Shown here in pieces: positions 13,071 through 26,800 of a stretch of 64,000 nt of DNA (within the stretch, counting starts at the first letter, position 1; every line of letters starts with the position of its first letter). The notes below the pieces were generated by a model. That model was not told the origin of the DNA, did no database searches, and saw nothing but the letters and a program-made list of their open reading frames with translations. Position numbers and translations under genes: made by a program. Source of the DNA: Apoderus coryli (taxonomy: Eukaryota; Arthropoda; Insecta; Coleoptera; Attelabidae); the NCBI GenBank assembly GCA_911728435.2, contig CAJVRQ020000085.1:39982-103981 (forward strand), in the 5' to 3' direction.

Positions 13071-15251
13071 TGTTTTCTCACTTAGAATTTAAAAGTAAAT
13101 TTTATTAGTGAAAATAAGTTAGATTAAGCGTAAATAAGCAATTTACAACGAATTAGCGCGTTTTGTTACTAAAATTTTGTTATTTAGAATTATACGTTCA
13201 AATGGCTGCCAAAAAGCTGTTTTCTCACTTAGAATTTAAAAGTAAATTTTATTAGTGAAAATAAGTTAGATTAAGCGTAAATAAGCAATTTACAACGAAT
13301 TAGCGCGTTTTGTTACTAAAATTTTGTTATTTAGAATTAAACGTTCAAATGGCTCCCAAAAAGCTGTTTTCTCACTTAGAATTTAAAAGTAAATTTTATT
13401 AGTGAAAATAAGTTAGATTAAGCGTAAATAAGCAATTTAGAACGAATTAGAGCGTTTTGTTACTAAAATATTGTTATTTAGAATTAAACGTTTCAAATAG
13501 CTCCCAAAAAGCTGTTTTCTCACTTAGAAGTAAAAAGTAAATTTTATTAGTCAAAAGAAATTAGATTAAGCGTAAATAAGCAATTTACAACGAATTAGCG
13601 CGTTTTGTTACTAAAATTTTGTTATTTAGAATTAAACGTTCAAATGGCTCCCAAAAAGCTGTTTTCTCACTTAGAATTTAAAAGTAAATTTTATTAGTGA
13701 AAATAAGTTAGATTAAGCGTAAATAAGCAATTTAGAACGAATTAGAGCGTTTTGTTACTAAAATATTGTTATTTAGAATTAAACGTTTCAAATAGCTCCC
13801 AAAAAGCTGTTTTCTCACTTAGAAATTAAAAGTAAATTTTATAAGTCTAAAGAAATTAGATTAAGCATAAAAAAGCAAATTAGAACGATTTAGCGCGTTT
13901 TGTTACTAAAATTTTGTTATTTAGAATTAAACTTTTCAAATGGCTCCCAAAAAGCTGTTTTCACACTTAGAAGTTAAACGTAAATTTTATTAGTCAAAAG
14001 AAATTAGATTAAGCACAAAAAAGCAAATTAGAACGATTTAGCGCGTTTTGTTACTAAAATTTTGTTATTTAGAATAAAACTTTCAAATGGCTCCCAAAAA
14101 GCTGTTTTCTCACTTAGAATTTAAAAGTAAATTTTATTAGTGAAAATAAGTTAGATTAAGCGTAAATAAGCAATTTAGAACGAATTAGCGCGTTTTGTTA
14201 CTAAAATTTTGTTATTTAGAATTAAACTTTTCAAATAGCTGCCAAAAAGCTGTTTTCTCACTTAGAATTTAAAAGTAAATTTTATTAGTGAAAATAAGTT
14301 AGATTAAGCGTAAATAAGCAATTTACAACGAATTAGCGCGTTTTGTTACTAAAATTTTGTTATTTAGAATTAAACGTTCAAATGGCTCCCAAAAAGCTGT
14401 TTTCTCACTTAGAATTTAAAAGTAAATTTTATTAGTGAAAATAAGTTAGATTAAGCGTAAATAAGCAATTTAGAACGAATTAGAGCGTTTTGTTACTAAA
14501 ATATTGTTATTTAGAATTAAACGTTTCAAATAGCTCCCAAAAAGCTGTTTTCTCACTTAGAAATAAAAAGTAAATTTTATTAGTCAAAAGAAATTAGATT
14601 AAGCGTAAATAAGCAATTTACAACGAATTAGCGCGTTTTGTTACTAAAATTTTGTTATTTAGAATTAAACGTTCAAATGGCTCCCAAAAAGCTGTTTTCT
14701 CACTTAGAATTTAAAAGTAAATTTTATTAGTGAAAATAAGTTAGATTAAGCGTAAATAAGCAATTTAGAACGAATTAGAGCGTTTTGTTACTAAAATATT
14801 GTTATTTAGAATTAAACGTTTCAAATAGCTCCCAAAAAGCTGTTTTCTCACTTAGAAATTAAAAGTAAATTTTATAAGTCTAAAGAAATTAGATTAAGCA
14901 TAAAAAAGCAAATTAGAACGATTTAGCGCGTTTTGTTACTAAAATTTTGTTATTTAGAATTAAACTTTTCAAATGGCTCCCAAAAAGCTGTTTTCACACT
15001 TAGAAGTTAAACGTAAATTTTATTAGTCAAAAGAAATTAGATTAAGCACAAAAAAGCAAATTAGAACGATTTAGCGCGTTTTGTTACTAAAATTTTGTTA
15101 TTTAGAATAAAACTTTCAAATGGCTCCCAAAAAGCTGTTTTCTCACTTAGAATTTAAAAGTAAATTTTATTAGTGAAAATAAGTTAGATTAAGCGTAAAT
15201 AAGCAATTTAGAACGAATTAGCGCGTTTTGTTACTAAAATTTTGTTATTTA
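10811..15251 (+). repeat. Two tandem 15-monomer higher-order units
   Basis: The marker TAATTATACG (instead of the usual GAATTATACG) occurs at 10811, 13039 and 15252, giving units of 2,228 and 2,213 bp, i.e. 15 monomers each. A second marker set, paired AAATAGCTCCC monomers about 296 bp apart, alternates at 7- and 8-monomer intervals and supports the same 15-monomer period. A third marker, CACACTTAGAAGTTAAACG, also recurs. The first unit is 15 bp longer, fully accounted for by the single-base homopolymer expansions seen in it. The next TAATTATACG lies at 16431, only 8 monomers on, so the unit is then broken. Confidence 0.85.
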
Positions 15252-18200
15252 TAATTATACGTTCAAATGGCTCCCAAAAAGCTGTTTTCTCACTTAGAAT
15301 TTAAAAGTAAATTTTATTAGTGAAAATAAGTTAGATTAAGCGTAAATAAGCAATTTACAACGAATTAGCGCGTTTTGTTACTAAAATTTTGTTATTTAGA
15401 ATTATACGTTCAAATGGCTGCCAAAAAGCTGTTTTCTCACTTAGAATTTAAAAGTAAATTTTATTAGTGAAAATAAGTTAGATTAAGCGTAAATAAGCAA
15501 TTTACAACGAATTAGGGCGTTTTGTTACTAAAATTTTGTTATTTAGAATTAAACGTTCAAATGGCTCCCAAAAAGCTGTTTTCTCACTTAGAATTTAAAA
15601 GTAAATTTTATTAGTGAAAATAAGTTAGATTAAGCGTAAATAAGCAATTTAGAACGAATTAGAGCGTTTTGTTACTAAAATATTGTTATTTAGAATTAAA
15701 CGTTTCAAATAGCTCCCAAAAAGCTGTTTTCTCACTTAGAAGTAAAAAGTAAATTTTATTAGTCAAAAGAAATTAGATTAAGCGTAAATAAGCAATTTAC
15801 AACGAATTAGCGCGTTTTGTTACTAAAATTTTGTTATTTAGAATTAAACGTTCAAATGGCTCCCAAAAAGCTGTTTTCTCACTTAGAATTTAAAAGTAAA
15901 TTTTATTAGTGAAAATAAGTTAGATTAAGCGTAAATAAGCAATTTAGAACGAATTAGAGCGTTTTGTTACTAAAATATTGTTATTTAGAATTAAACGTTT
16001 CAAATAGCTCCCAAAAAGCTGTTTTCTCACTTAGAAATTAAAAGTAAATTTTATAAGTCTAAAGAAATTAGATTAAGCATAAAAAAGCAAATTAGAACGA
16101 TTTAGCGCGTTTTGTTACTAAAATTTTGTTATTTAGAATTAAACTTTTCAAATGGCTCCCAAAAAGCTGTTTTCACACTTAGAAGTTAAACGTAAATTTT
16201 ATTAGTCAAAAGAAATTAGATTAAGCACAAAAAAGCAAATTAGAACGATTTAGCGCGTTTTGTTACTAAAATTTTGTTATTTAGAATAAAACTTTCAAAT
16301 GGCTCCCAAAAAGCTGTTTTCTCACTTAGAATTTAAAAGTAAATTTTATTAGTGAAAATAAGTTAGATTAAGCGTAAATAAGCAATTTAGAACGAATTAG
16401 CGCGTTTTGTTACTAAAATTTTGTTATTTATAATTATACGTTCAAATGGCTCCCAAAAAGCTGTTTTCTCACTTAGAATTTAAAAGTAAATTTTATTAGT
16501 GAAAATAAGTTAGATTAAGCGTAAATAAGCAATTTACAACGAATTAGCGCGTTTTGTTACTAAAATTTTGTTATTTAGAATTAAACGTTCAAATGGCTCC
16601 CAAAAAGCTGTTTTCTCACTTAGAAATTAAAAGTAAATTTTATTAGTGAAAATAAGTTAGATTAAGCGTAAATAAGCAATTTAGAACGAATTAGCGCGTT
16701 TTGTTACTAAAATTTTGTTATTTAGAATTATACGTTCAAATGGCTGCCAAAAAGCTGTTTTCTCACTTAGAATTTAAAAGTAAATTTTATTAGTGAAAAT
16801 AAGTTAGATTAAGCGTAAATAAGCAATTTAGAACGTATTAGAGCGTTTTGTTACAAAAATTTTGTTATTTAGAATTAAACGTTTCAAATGGCTCCCAAAA
16901 AGCTGTTTTCTCACTTAGAATTTAAGAGTAAATTTTATTAGTGAAAATAAGTTAGATTAAGCGTAAATAAGCAATTTAGAACGAATTAGCGCGTTTTGTT
17001 ACTAAAATTTTGTTATTTAGAATTAAACGTTCAAATGGCTGCCAAAAAGCTGTTTTCTCACTTAGAATTTAAAAGTAAATTTTATTAGTCAAAAGAAATT
17101 AGATTAAGCATAAAAAAGCAAATTAGAACGAATTAGAGCGTTTTGTTACTAAAATTTTGTTATTTAGAATTAAACTTTTCAAATGGCTCCCAAAAAGCTG
17201 TTTTCTCACTTAGAATTTAAAAGTAAATTTTATTAGTGAAAATAAGTTAGATTAAGCGTAAATAAGCAATTTAGAACGAATTAGCGCGTTTTGTTACTAA
17301 AATTTTGTTATTTAGAATTAAACGTTCAAATGGCTGCCAAAAAGCTGTTTTCTCACTTAGAATTTAAAAGTAAATTTTATTAGTGAAAATAAGTTAGATT
17401 AAGCGTAAATAAGCAATTTAGAACGTATTAGAGCGTTTTGTTACTAAAATTTTGTTATTTAGAATTAAACGTTTCAAATGGCTCCCAAAAAGCTGTTTTC
17501 TCACTTAGAAATTAAAAGTAAATTTTATTAGTCAAAAGAAATTAGATTAAGCATAAAAAAGCAAATTAGAACGAATTAGAGCGTTTTGGTACTAAAATTT
17601 TGTTATTTAGAATTAAACTTTTCAAATGGCTCCCAAAAAGCTGTTTTCTCACTTAGAAATTAAAAGTAAATTTTATTAGTCAAAAGAAATTAGATTAAGC
17701 ATAAAAAAGCAAATTAAAACGAATTAGAGCGTTTTGTTACTAAAATTTTGTTATTTAGAATTAAACGTTTCAAATGGCTCCCAAAAAGCTGTTTTCTCAC
17801 TTAGAAATTAAAAGTAAATTTTATTAGTCAAAAGAAATTAGATTAAGCATAAAAAAGCAAATTAGAACGAATTAGAACGTTTTGTTACTAAAATTTTGTT
17901 ATTTAGAATTAAACTTTTCAAATGGCTCCCAAAAAGCTGTTTTCTCACTTGGAATTTAGAAGTAAATTTTATTAGTCTAAAGAAATTAGATTAAGCATAA
18001 AAAAGCAAATTAGAACGATTTAGAGCGTTTTGTTACTAAAATTTTGTTATTTAGAATTAAACTTTTCAAATGGCTCCCAAAAAGCTGTTTTCTCACTTAG
18101 AATTTAAAAGTAAATTTTATTAGTGAAAATAAGTTAGATTAAGCGTAAATAAGCAATTTACAACGAATTAGAGCGTTTTGTTACTAAAATATTGTTATTT

Positions 18201-20280
18201 AGAGTTAAACGTTTCAAATAGCTCCCAAAAAGCTGTTTTCTCACTTAGAAATTAAAAGTAAATTTTATTAGTCTAAAGAAATTAGATTAAGCATAAAAAA
18301 GCAAATTAGAACGATTTAGAGCGTTTTGTTACTAAAATTTTGTTATTTAGAATTAAACGTTTCAAATGGCTCCCAAAAAGCTGTTTTCTCACTTAGAAAT
18401 AAAAAGTAAATTTTATTAGTCTAAAGAAATTAGATTAAGCATAAAAAAGCAAATTAGAACGATTTAGCGCGTTTTGTTACTAAAATTTTGTATTTAGTAT
18501 TAAACGTTCAAATGGCTCCCAAAAAGCTGTTTTCTCACTTAGAATTTAAAAGTAAATTTTATTAGTGAAAATAAGTTAGATTAAGCGTAAATAAGCAATT
18601 TAGAACGAATTAGAGCGTTTTGTTACTAAAATATTGTTATTTAGAATTAAACGTTTCAAATAGCTCCCAAAAAGCTGTTTTCTCACTTAGAAATAAAAAG
18701 TAAATTTTATTAGTCTAAAGAAATTAGATTAAGCATAAAAAAGCAAATTAGAACGATTTAGCGCGTTTTGTTACTAAAATTTTGTTATTTAGAATTAAAC
18801 TTTTCAAATGGCTCCCAAAAAGCTGTTTTCTCACTTAGAAATTAAAAGTAAATTTTATTAGTCAAAAGAAATTAGATTAAGCATAAAAAAGCAAATTAGA
18901 ACGAATTAGAGCGTTTTGTTACTAAAATTTTGTTATTTAGAATTAAACGTTTCAAATGGCTCCCAAAAAGCTGTTTTCTCACTTAGAAATTAAAAGTAAA
19001 TTTTATTAGTCAAAAGAAATTAGATTAAGCATAAAAAAGCAAATTAGAACGAATTAGAGCGTTTTGTTACTAAAATTTTGTTATTTAGAATTAAACTTTT
19101 CAAATGGCTCCCAAAAAGCTGTTTTCTCACTTAGAAATTAAAAGTAAATTTTATTAGTCAAAAGAAATTAGATTAAGCATAAAAAAGCAAATTAGAACGA
19201 ATTAGAGCGTTTCGTTACTAAAATTTTGTTATTTAGAATTAAACGTTTCAAATGGCTCCCAAAAAGCTGTTTTCTCACTTAGAAATTAAAAGTAAATTTT
19301 ATTAGTCAAAAGAAATTAGATTAAGCATAAAAAAGCAAATTAGAACGAATTAGAGCGTTTTGTTACTAAAATTTTATTATTTAGAATTAAACTTTTCAAA
19401 TGGCTCCCAAAAAGCTGTTTTCTCACTTGGAATTTAGAAGTAAATTTTATTAGTCTAAAGAAATTAGATTAAGCATAAAAAAGCAAATTAGAACGATTTA
19501 GAGCGTTTTGTTACTAAAATTTTGTTATTTAGAATTAAACTTTTCAAATGGCTCCCAAAAAGCTGTTTTCTCACTTAGAATTTAAAAGTAAATTTTATTA
19601 GTGAAAATAAGTTAGATTAAGCGTAAATAAGCAATTTACAACGAATTAGAGCGTTTTGTTACTAAAATATTGTTATTTAGAATTAAACGTTTCAAATAGC
19701 TCCCAAAAAGCTGTTTTCTCACTTAGAAATTAAAAGTAAATTTTATTAGTCTAAAGAAATTAGATTAAGCATAAAAAAGCAAATTAGAACGATTTAGAGC
19801 GTTTTGTTACTAAAATTTTGTTATTTAGAATTAAACGTTTCAAATGGCTCCCAAAAAGCTGTTTTCTCACTTAGAAATTAAAAGTAAATTTTATTAGTCA
19901 AAAGAAATTAGATTAAGCATAAAAAAGCAAATTAGAACGAATTAGAGCGTTTTGTTACTAAAATTTTGTTATTTAGAATTAAACTTTTCAAATGGCTCCC
20001 AAAAAGCTGTTTTCATACTTAGAATTTAAAAGTAAATTTTATTAGTGAAAATAAGTTAGATTAAGCGTAAATAAGCAATTTAGAACGAATTAGAGCGTTT
20101 TGTTACTAAAATATTGTTATTTAGAATTAAACGTTTCAAATAGCTCCCAAAAAGCTGTTTTCTCACTTAGAAATAAAAAGTAAATTTTATTAGTCTAAAG
20201 AAATTAGATTAAGCATAAAAAAGCAAATTAGAACGATTTAGCGCGTTTTGTTACTAAAATTTTGTATTTAGAATTAAACG

Positions 20281-23200
20281 TTCAAATGGCTCCCAAAAAG
20301 CTGTTTTCTCACTTAGAAATTAAAAGTAAATTTTATTAGTCAAAAGAAATTAGATTAAGCATAAAAAAGCAAATTAGAACGAATTAGAGCGTTTTGTTAC
20401 TAAAATTTTGTTATTTAGAATTAAACTTTTCAAATGGCTCCCAAAAAGCTGTTTTCATACTTAGAATTTAAAAGTAAATTTTATTAGTGAAAATAAGTTA
20501 GATTCAGCGTAAATAAGCAATTTACAACGAATTAGCGCGTTTTGTTACTAAAATTTTGTTATTTATAATTAAACGTTCAAATGGCTCCCAAAAAGCTGTT
20601 TTCTCACTTAGAATTTAAAAGTAAATTTTATTAGTGAAAATAAGTTAGATTAAGCGTAAATAAGCAATTTACAACGAATTAGCGCGTTTTGTTACTAAAA
20701 TTTTGTTATTTAGAATTAAACGTTCAAATGGCTCCCAAAAAGCTGTTTTCTCACTTAGAAATTAAAAGTAAATTTTATTAGTCAAAAGAAATTAGATAAA
20801 GCATAAAAAAGCAAATTAGAACGAATTAGAGCGTTTTGTTACTAAAATTTTGTTATTTAGAATTATACGTTCAAATGGCTGCCAAAAAGCTGTTTTCTCA
20901 CTTAGAATTTAAAAGTAAATTTTATTAGTGAAAATAAGTTAGATTAAGCGTAAATAAGCAATTTAGAACGTATTAGAGCGTTTTGTTACTAAAATTTTGT
21001 TATTTAGAATTAAACGTTTCAAATGGCTCCCAAAAAGCTGTTTTCTCACTTAGAAATTAAAAGTAAATTTTATTAGTCAAAAGAAATTAGATTAAGCATA
21101 AAAAAGCAAATTAGAACGAATTAGAGCGTTTTGTTACTAAAATTTTGTTATTTAGAATTAAACTTTTCAAATGGCTCCCAAAAAGCTGTTTTCTCACTTA
21201 GAAATTAAAAGTAAATTTTATTAGTCAAAAGAAATTAGATTAAGCATAAAAAAGCAAATTAGAACGAATTAGAGCGTTTTGTTACTAAAATTTTGTTATT
21301 TAGAATTAAACGTTTCAAATGGCTCCCAAAAAGCTGTTTTCTCACTTAGAAATTAAAAGTAAATTTTATTAGTCAAAAGAAATTAGATTAAGCATAAAAA
21401 AGCAAATTAGAACGAATTAGAGCGTTTTGTTACTAAAATTTTGTTATTTAGAATTAAACTTTTCAAATGGCTCCCAAAAAGCTGTTTTCTCACTTGGAAT
21501 TTAGAAGTAAATTTTATTAGTGAAAATAAGTTAGATTAAGAGTAAATAAGCAATTTAGAACGAATTAGCGCGTTTTGTTACTAAAATTTTGTTATTTAGA
21601 ATTGAACGTTCAAATGGCTGCCAAAAAGCTGTTTTCTCACTTAGAATTTAAAAGTAAATTTTATTAGTGAAAATAAGTTAGATTAAGCGTAAATAAGCAA
21701 TTTACAACGAATTAGCGCGTTTTGTTACTAAAATTTTGTTATTTAGAATTAAACTTTTCAAATGGCTCCCAAAAAGCTGTTTTCACACTTAGAATTTAAA
21801 AGTAAATTTTATTAGTGAAAATAAGTTAGACTAAGCGTAAATAAGCAAATTAGAACGAATTAGAGCGTTTTGTTACTAAAATATTGTTATTTAGAATTAA
21901 ACGTTTCAAATAGCTCCCAAAAAGCTGTTTTCTCACTTAGAAATTAAAAGTAAATTTTATAAGTCTAAAGAAATTAGATTAAGCATAAAAAAGCAAATTA
22001 GAACGATTTAGCGCGTTTTGGTAACAAAATTTTGTTATTTAGAATTAAACTTTTCAAATAGCTCCCAAAAAGCTGTTTTCTCACTTAGAAATAAAAAGTA
22101 AATTTTATTAGTCTAAAGAAATTAGATTAAGCATAAAAAAGCAAATTAGAACGATTTAGCGCGTTTTGTTACTAAAATTTTGTTATTTAGAATTAAACGT
22201 TCAAATGGCTCCCAAAAAGCTGTTTTCTCACTTAGAATTTAAAAGTAAATTTTATTAGTGAAAATAAGTTAGATTAAGCGTAAATAAGCAATTTAGAACG
22301 AATTAGAGCGTTTTGTTGCTAAAATATTGTTATTTAGAATTAAACGTTTCAAATAGCTCCCAAAAAGCTGTTTTCTCACTTAGAAATAAAAAGTAAATTT
22401 TATTAGTCTAAAGAAATTAGATTAAGCATAAAAAAGCAAATTAGAACGATTTAGCGCGTTTTGTTACTAAAATTTTGTTATTTAGAATTAAACTTTTCAA
22501 ATGGCTCCCAAAAAGCTGTTTTCTCACTTAGAAATTAAAAGTAAATTTTATTAGTCAAAAGAAATTAGATTAAGCATAAAAAAGCAAATTAGAACGAATT
22601 AGAGCGTTTTGTTACTAAAATTTTGTTATTTAGAATTAAACTTTTCAAATGGCTCCCAAAAAGCTGTTTTCATACTTAGAATTTAAAAGTAAATTTTATT
22701 AGTGAAAATAAGTTAGATTCAGCGTAAATAAGCAATTTACAACGAATTAGCGCGTTTTGTTACTAAAATTTTGTTATTTATAATTAAACGTACAAATGGC
22801 TCCCAAAAAGCTGTTTTCTCACTTAGAATTTAAAAGTAAATTTTATTAGTGAAAATAAGTTAGATTAAGCGTAAATAAGCAATTTACAACGAATTAGCGC
22901 GTTTTGTTACTAAAATTTTGTTATTTAGAATTAAACGTTCAAATGGCTCCCAAAAAGCTGTTTTCTCACTTAGAAATTAAAAGTAAATTTTATTAGTCAA
23001 AAGAAATTAGATAAAGCATAAAAAAGCAAATTAGAACGAATTAGAGCGTTTTGTTACTAAAATTTTGTTATTTAGAATTATACGTTCAAATGGCTGCCAA
23101 AAAGCTGTTTTCTCACTTAGAATTTAAAAGTAAATTTTATTAGTGAAAATAAGTTAGATTAAGCGTAAATAAGCAATTTAGAACGTATTAGAGCGTTTTG

Positions 23201-23893
23201 TTACTAAAATTTTGTTATTTAGAATTAAACGTTTCAAATGGCTCCCAAAAAGCTGTTTTCTCACTTAGAAATTAAAAGTAAATTTTATTAGTCAAAAGAA
23301 ATTAGATTAAGCATAAAAAAGCAAATTAGAACGAATTAGAGCGTTTTGTTACTAAAATTTTGTTATTTAGAATTAAACTTTTCAAATGGCTCCCAAAAAG
23401 CTGTTTTCTCACTTAGAAATTAAAAGTAAATTTTATTAGTCAAAAGAAATTAGATTAAGCATAAAAAAGCAAATTAGAACGAATTAGAGCGTTTTGTTAC
23501 TAAAATTTTGTTATTTAGAATTAAACGTTTCAAATGGCTCCCAAAAAGCTGTTTTCTCACTTAGAAATTAAAAGTAAATTTTATTAGTCAAAAGAAATTA
23601 GATTAAGCATAAAAAAGCAAATTAGAACGAATTAGAGCGTTTTGTTACTAAAATTTTGTTATTTAGAATTAAACTTTTCAAATGGCTCCCAAAAAGCTGT
23701 TTTCTCACTTGGAATTTAGAAGTAAATTTTATTAGTGAAAATAAGTTAGATTAAGAGTAAATAAGCAATTTAGAACGAATTAGCGCGTTTTGTTACTAAA
23801 ATTTTGTTATTTAGAATTGAACGTTCAAATGGCTGCCAAAAAGCTGTTTTCTCACTTAGAATTTAAAAGTAAATTTTATTAGTGAAAATAAGT
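20281..23893 (+). repeat. 15-monomer higher-order repeat, second instance (2,215 bp)
   Basis: Blocks starting at 20281 and 22496 match at an offset of exactly 2,215 bp. Three independent rare markers agree: GATTCAGCG at 20501 and 22716, GATAAAGCAT at 20795 and 23010, and TTGAACGTTCAA at 21602 and 23817. The match is lost near 23893, where the second copy skips ahead by about one monomer. The period equals that found near 10.8-15.2 kb and in the left array. Confidence 0.85.
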
Positions 23894-26800
23894 TAGACTA
23901 AGCGTAAATAAGCAAATTAGAACGAATTAGAGCGTTTTGTTACTAAAATTTTGTTATTTAGATTTAAACTTTTCAAATAACTCCCAAAAAGCTGTTTTCT
24001 CACTTAGAATTTAAAAGTAAATTTTATTAGTGAAAATAAGTTAGATTAAGCGTAAATAAGCAATTTAGAACGAATTAGAGCGTTTTGTTACTAAAATATT
24101 GTTATTTAGAATTAAACGTTTCAAATAGCTCCCAAAAAGCTGTTTTCTCACTTAGAAATTAAAAGTAAATTTTATTAGTCTAAAGAAATTAGATTAAGCA
24201 TAAAAAAGCAAATTAGAACGATTTAGCGCTTTTTGTTACTAAAATTTTGTTATTTAGAATTAAACTTTTCAAATGGCTCCCAAAAAGCTGTTTTCACACT
24301 TAGAAGTTAAAAGTAAACTTTATTAGTGAAAATAAGTTAGATTAAGCGTAAATAAGCAATTTAGAACGAATTAGCGCGTTTTGTTACTAAAATTTTGTTA
24401 TTTATAATTATACGTTCAAATGGCTCCCAAAAAGCTGTTTTCTCACTTAGAATTTAAAAGTAAATTTTATTAGTGAAAATAAGTTAGATTAAGCGTAAAT
24501 AAGCAAATTAGAACGAATTAGAGCGTTTTGTTACTAAAATTTTGTTATTTAGAATTATACGTTCAAATGGCTGCCAAAAAGCTGTTTTCTCACTTAGAAT
24601 TTAAAAGTAAATTTTATTAGTGAAAATAAGTTAGATTAAGCGTAAATAAGCAATTTACAACGAATTAGCGCGTTTTGTTACTAAAATTTTGTTATTTAGA
24701 ATTAAACGTTCAAATGGCTGCCAAAAAGCTGTTTTCTCACTTAGAATTTAAAAGTAAATTTTATTAGTGAAAATAAGTTAGATTAAGCGTAAAAAAGCAA
24801 TTTACAACGAATTAGCGCGTTTTGTTACTAAAATTTTGTTATTTAGAATTAAACGTTCAAATGGCTCCCAAAAAGCTGTTTTCTCACTTAGAATTTAAAA
24901 GTAAATTTTATTAGTGAAAATAAGTTAGATTAAGCGTAAATAAGCAATTTAGAACGAATTAGAGCGTTTTGTTACTAAAATATTGTTATTTAGAATTAAA
25001 CGTTTCAAATAGCTCCCAAAAAGCTGTTTTCTCACTTAGAAATTAAAAGTAAATTTTATTAGTCTAAAGAAATTAGATTAAGCATAAAAAAGCAAATTAG
25101 AACGATTTAGCGCGTTTTGTTACTAAAATTTTGTTATTTAGAATTAAACTTTTCAAATGGCTCCCAAAAAGCTGTTTTCACACTTAGAAGTTAAAAGTAA
25201 ACTTTATTAGTGAAAATAAGTTAGATTAAGCGTAAATAAGCTATTTAGAACGAATTAGCGCGTTTTGTTACTAAAATTTTGTTATTTATAATTATACGTT
25301 CAAATGGCTCCCAAAAAGCTGTTTTCTCACTTAGAATTTAAAAGTAAATTTTATTAGTGAAAATAAGTTAGATTAAGCGTAAATAAGCAAATTAGAACGA
25401 ATTAGAGCGTTTTGTTACTAAAATTTTGTTATTTAGAATTATACGTTCAAATGGCTGCCAAAAAGCTGTTTTCTCACTTAGAATTTAAAAGTAAATTTTA
25501 TTAGTGAAAATAAGTTAGATTAAGCGTAAATAAGCAATTTACAACGAATTAGCGCGTTTTGTTACTAAAATTTTGTTATTTAGAATTAAACGTTCAAATG
25601 GCTGCCAAAAAGCTGTTTTCTCACTTAGAATTTAAAAGTAAATTTTATTAGTGAAAATAAGTTAGATTAAGCGTAAATAAGCAATTTAGAACGTATTAGA
25701 GCGTTTTGTTACTAAAATTTTGTTATTTAGAATTAAACGTTTCAAATGGCTCCCAAAAAGCTGTTTTCTCACTTAGAAATTAAAAGTAAATTTTATTAGT
25801 CAAAAGAAATTAGATTAAGCATAAAAAAGCAAATTAGAACGAATTAGAGCGTTTTGTTACTAAAATTTTGTTATTTAGAATTAAACTTTTCAAATGGCTC
25901 CCAAAAAGCTGTTTTCTCACTTAGAAATTAAAAGTAAATTTTATTAGTCAAAAGAAATTAGATTAAGCATAAAAAAGCAAATTAGAACGAATTAGAGCGT
26001 TTTGTTACTAAAATTTTGTTATTTAGAATTAAACGTTTCAAATGGCTCCCAAAAAGCTGTTTTCTCACTTAGAAATTAAAAGTAAATTTTATTAGTCAAA
26101 AGAAATTAGATTAAGCATAAAAAAGCAAATTAGAACGAATTAGAGCGTCTTGTTACTAAAATTTTGTTATTTAGAATTAAACTTTTCAAATGGCTCCCAA
26201 AAAGCTGTTTTCTCACTTGGAATTTAGAAGTAAATTTTATTAGTGAAAATAAGTTAGATTAAGAGTAAATAAGCAATTTAGAACGAATTAGCGCGTTTTG
26301 TTACTAAAATTTTGTTATTTAGAATTGAACGTTCAAATGGCTGCCAAAAAGCTGTTTTCTCACTTAGAATTTAAAAGTAAATTTTATTAGTGAAAATAAG
26401 TTAGATTAAGCGTAAATAAGCAATTTACAACGAATTAGCGCGTTTTGTTACTAAAATTTTGTTATTTAGAATTAAACTTTTCAAATGGCTCCCAAAAAGG
26501 TGTTTTCACACTTAGAATTTAAAAGTAAATTTTATTAGTGAAAATAAGTTAGACTAAGCGTAAATAAGCAAATTAGAACGAATTAGAGCGTTTTGTTACT
26601 AAAATTTTGTTATTTAGATTTAAACTTTTCAAATGGCTCCCAAAAAGCTGTTTTCATACTTAGAATTTAAAAGTAAATTTTATTAGTGAAAATAAGTTAG
26701 ATTAAGCGTAAATAAGCAATTTACAACGAATTAGCGCGTTTTGTTACTAAAATTTTGTTATTTAGAATTAAACGTTCAAATGGCTCCCAAAAAGCTGTTT

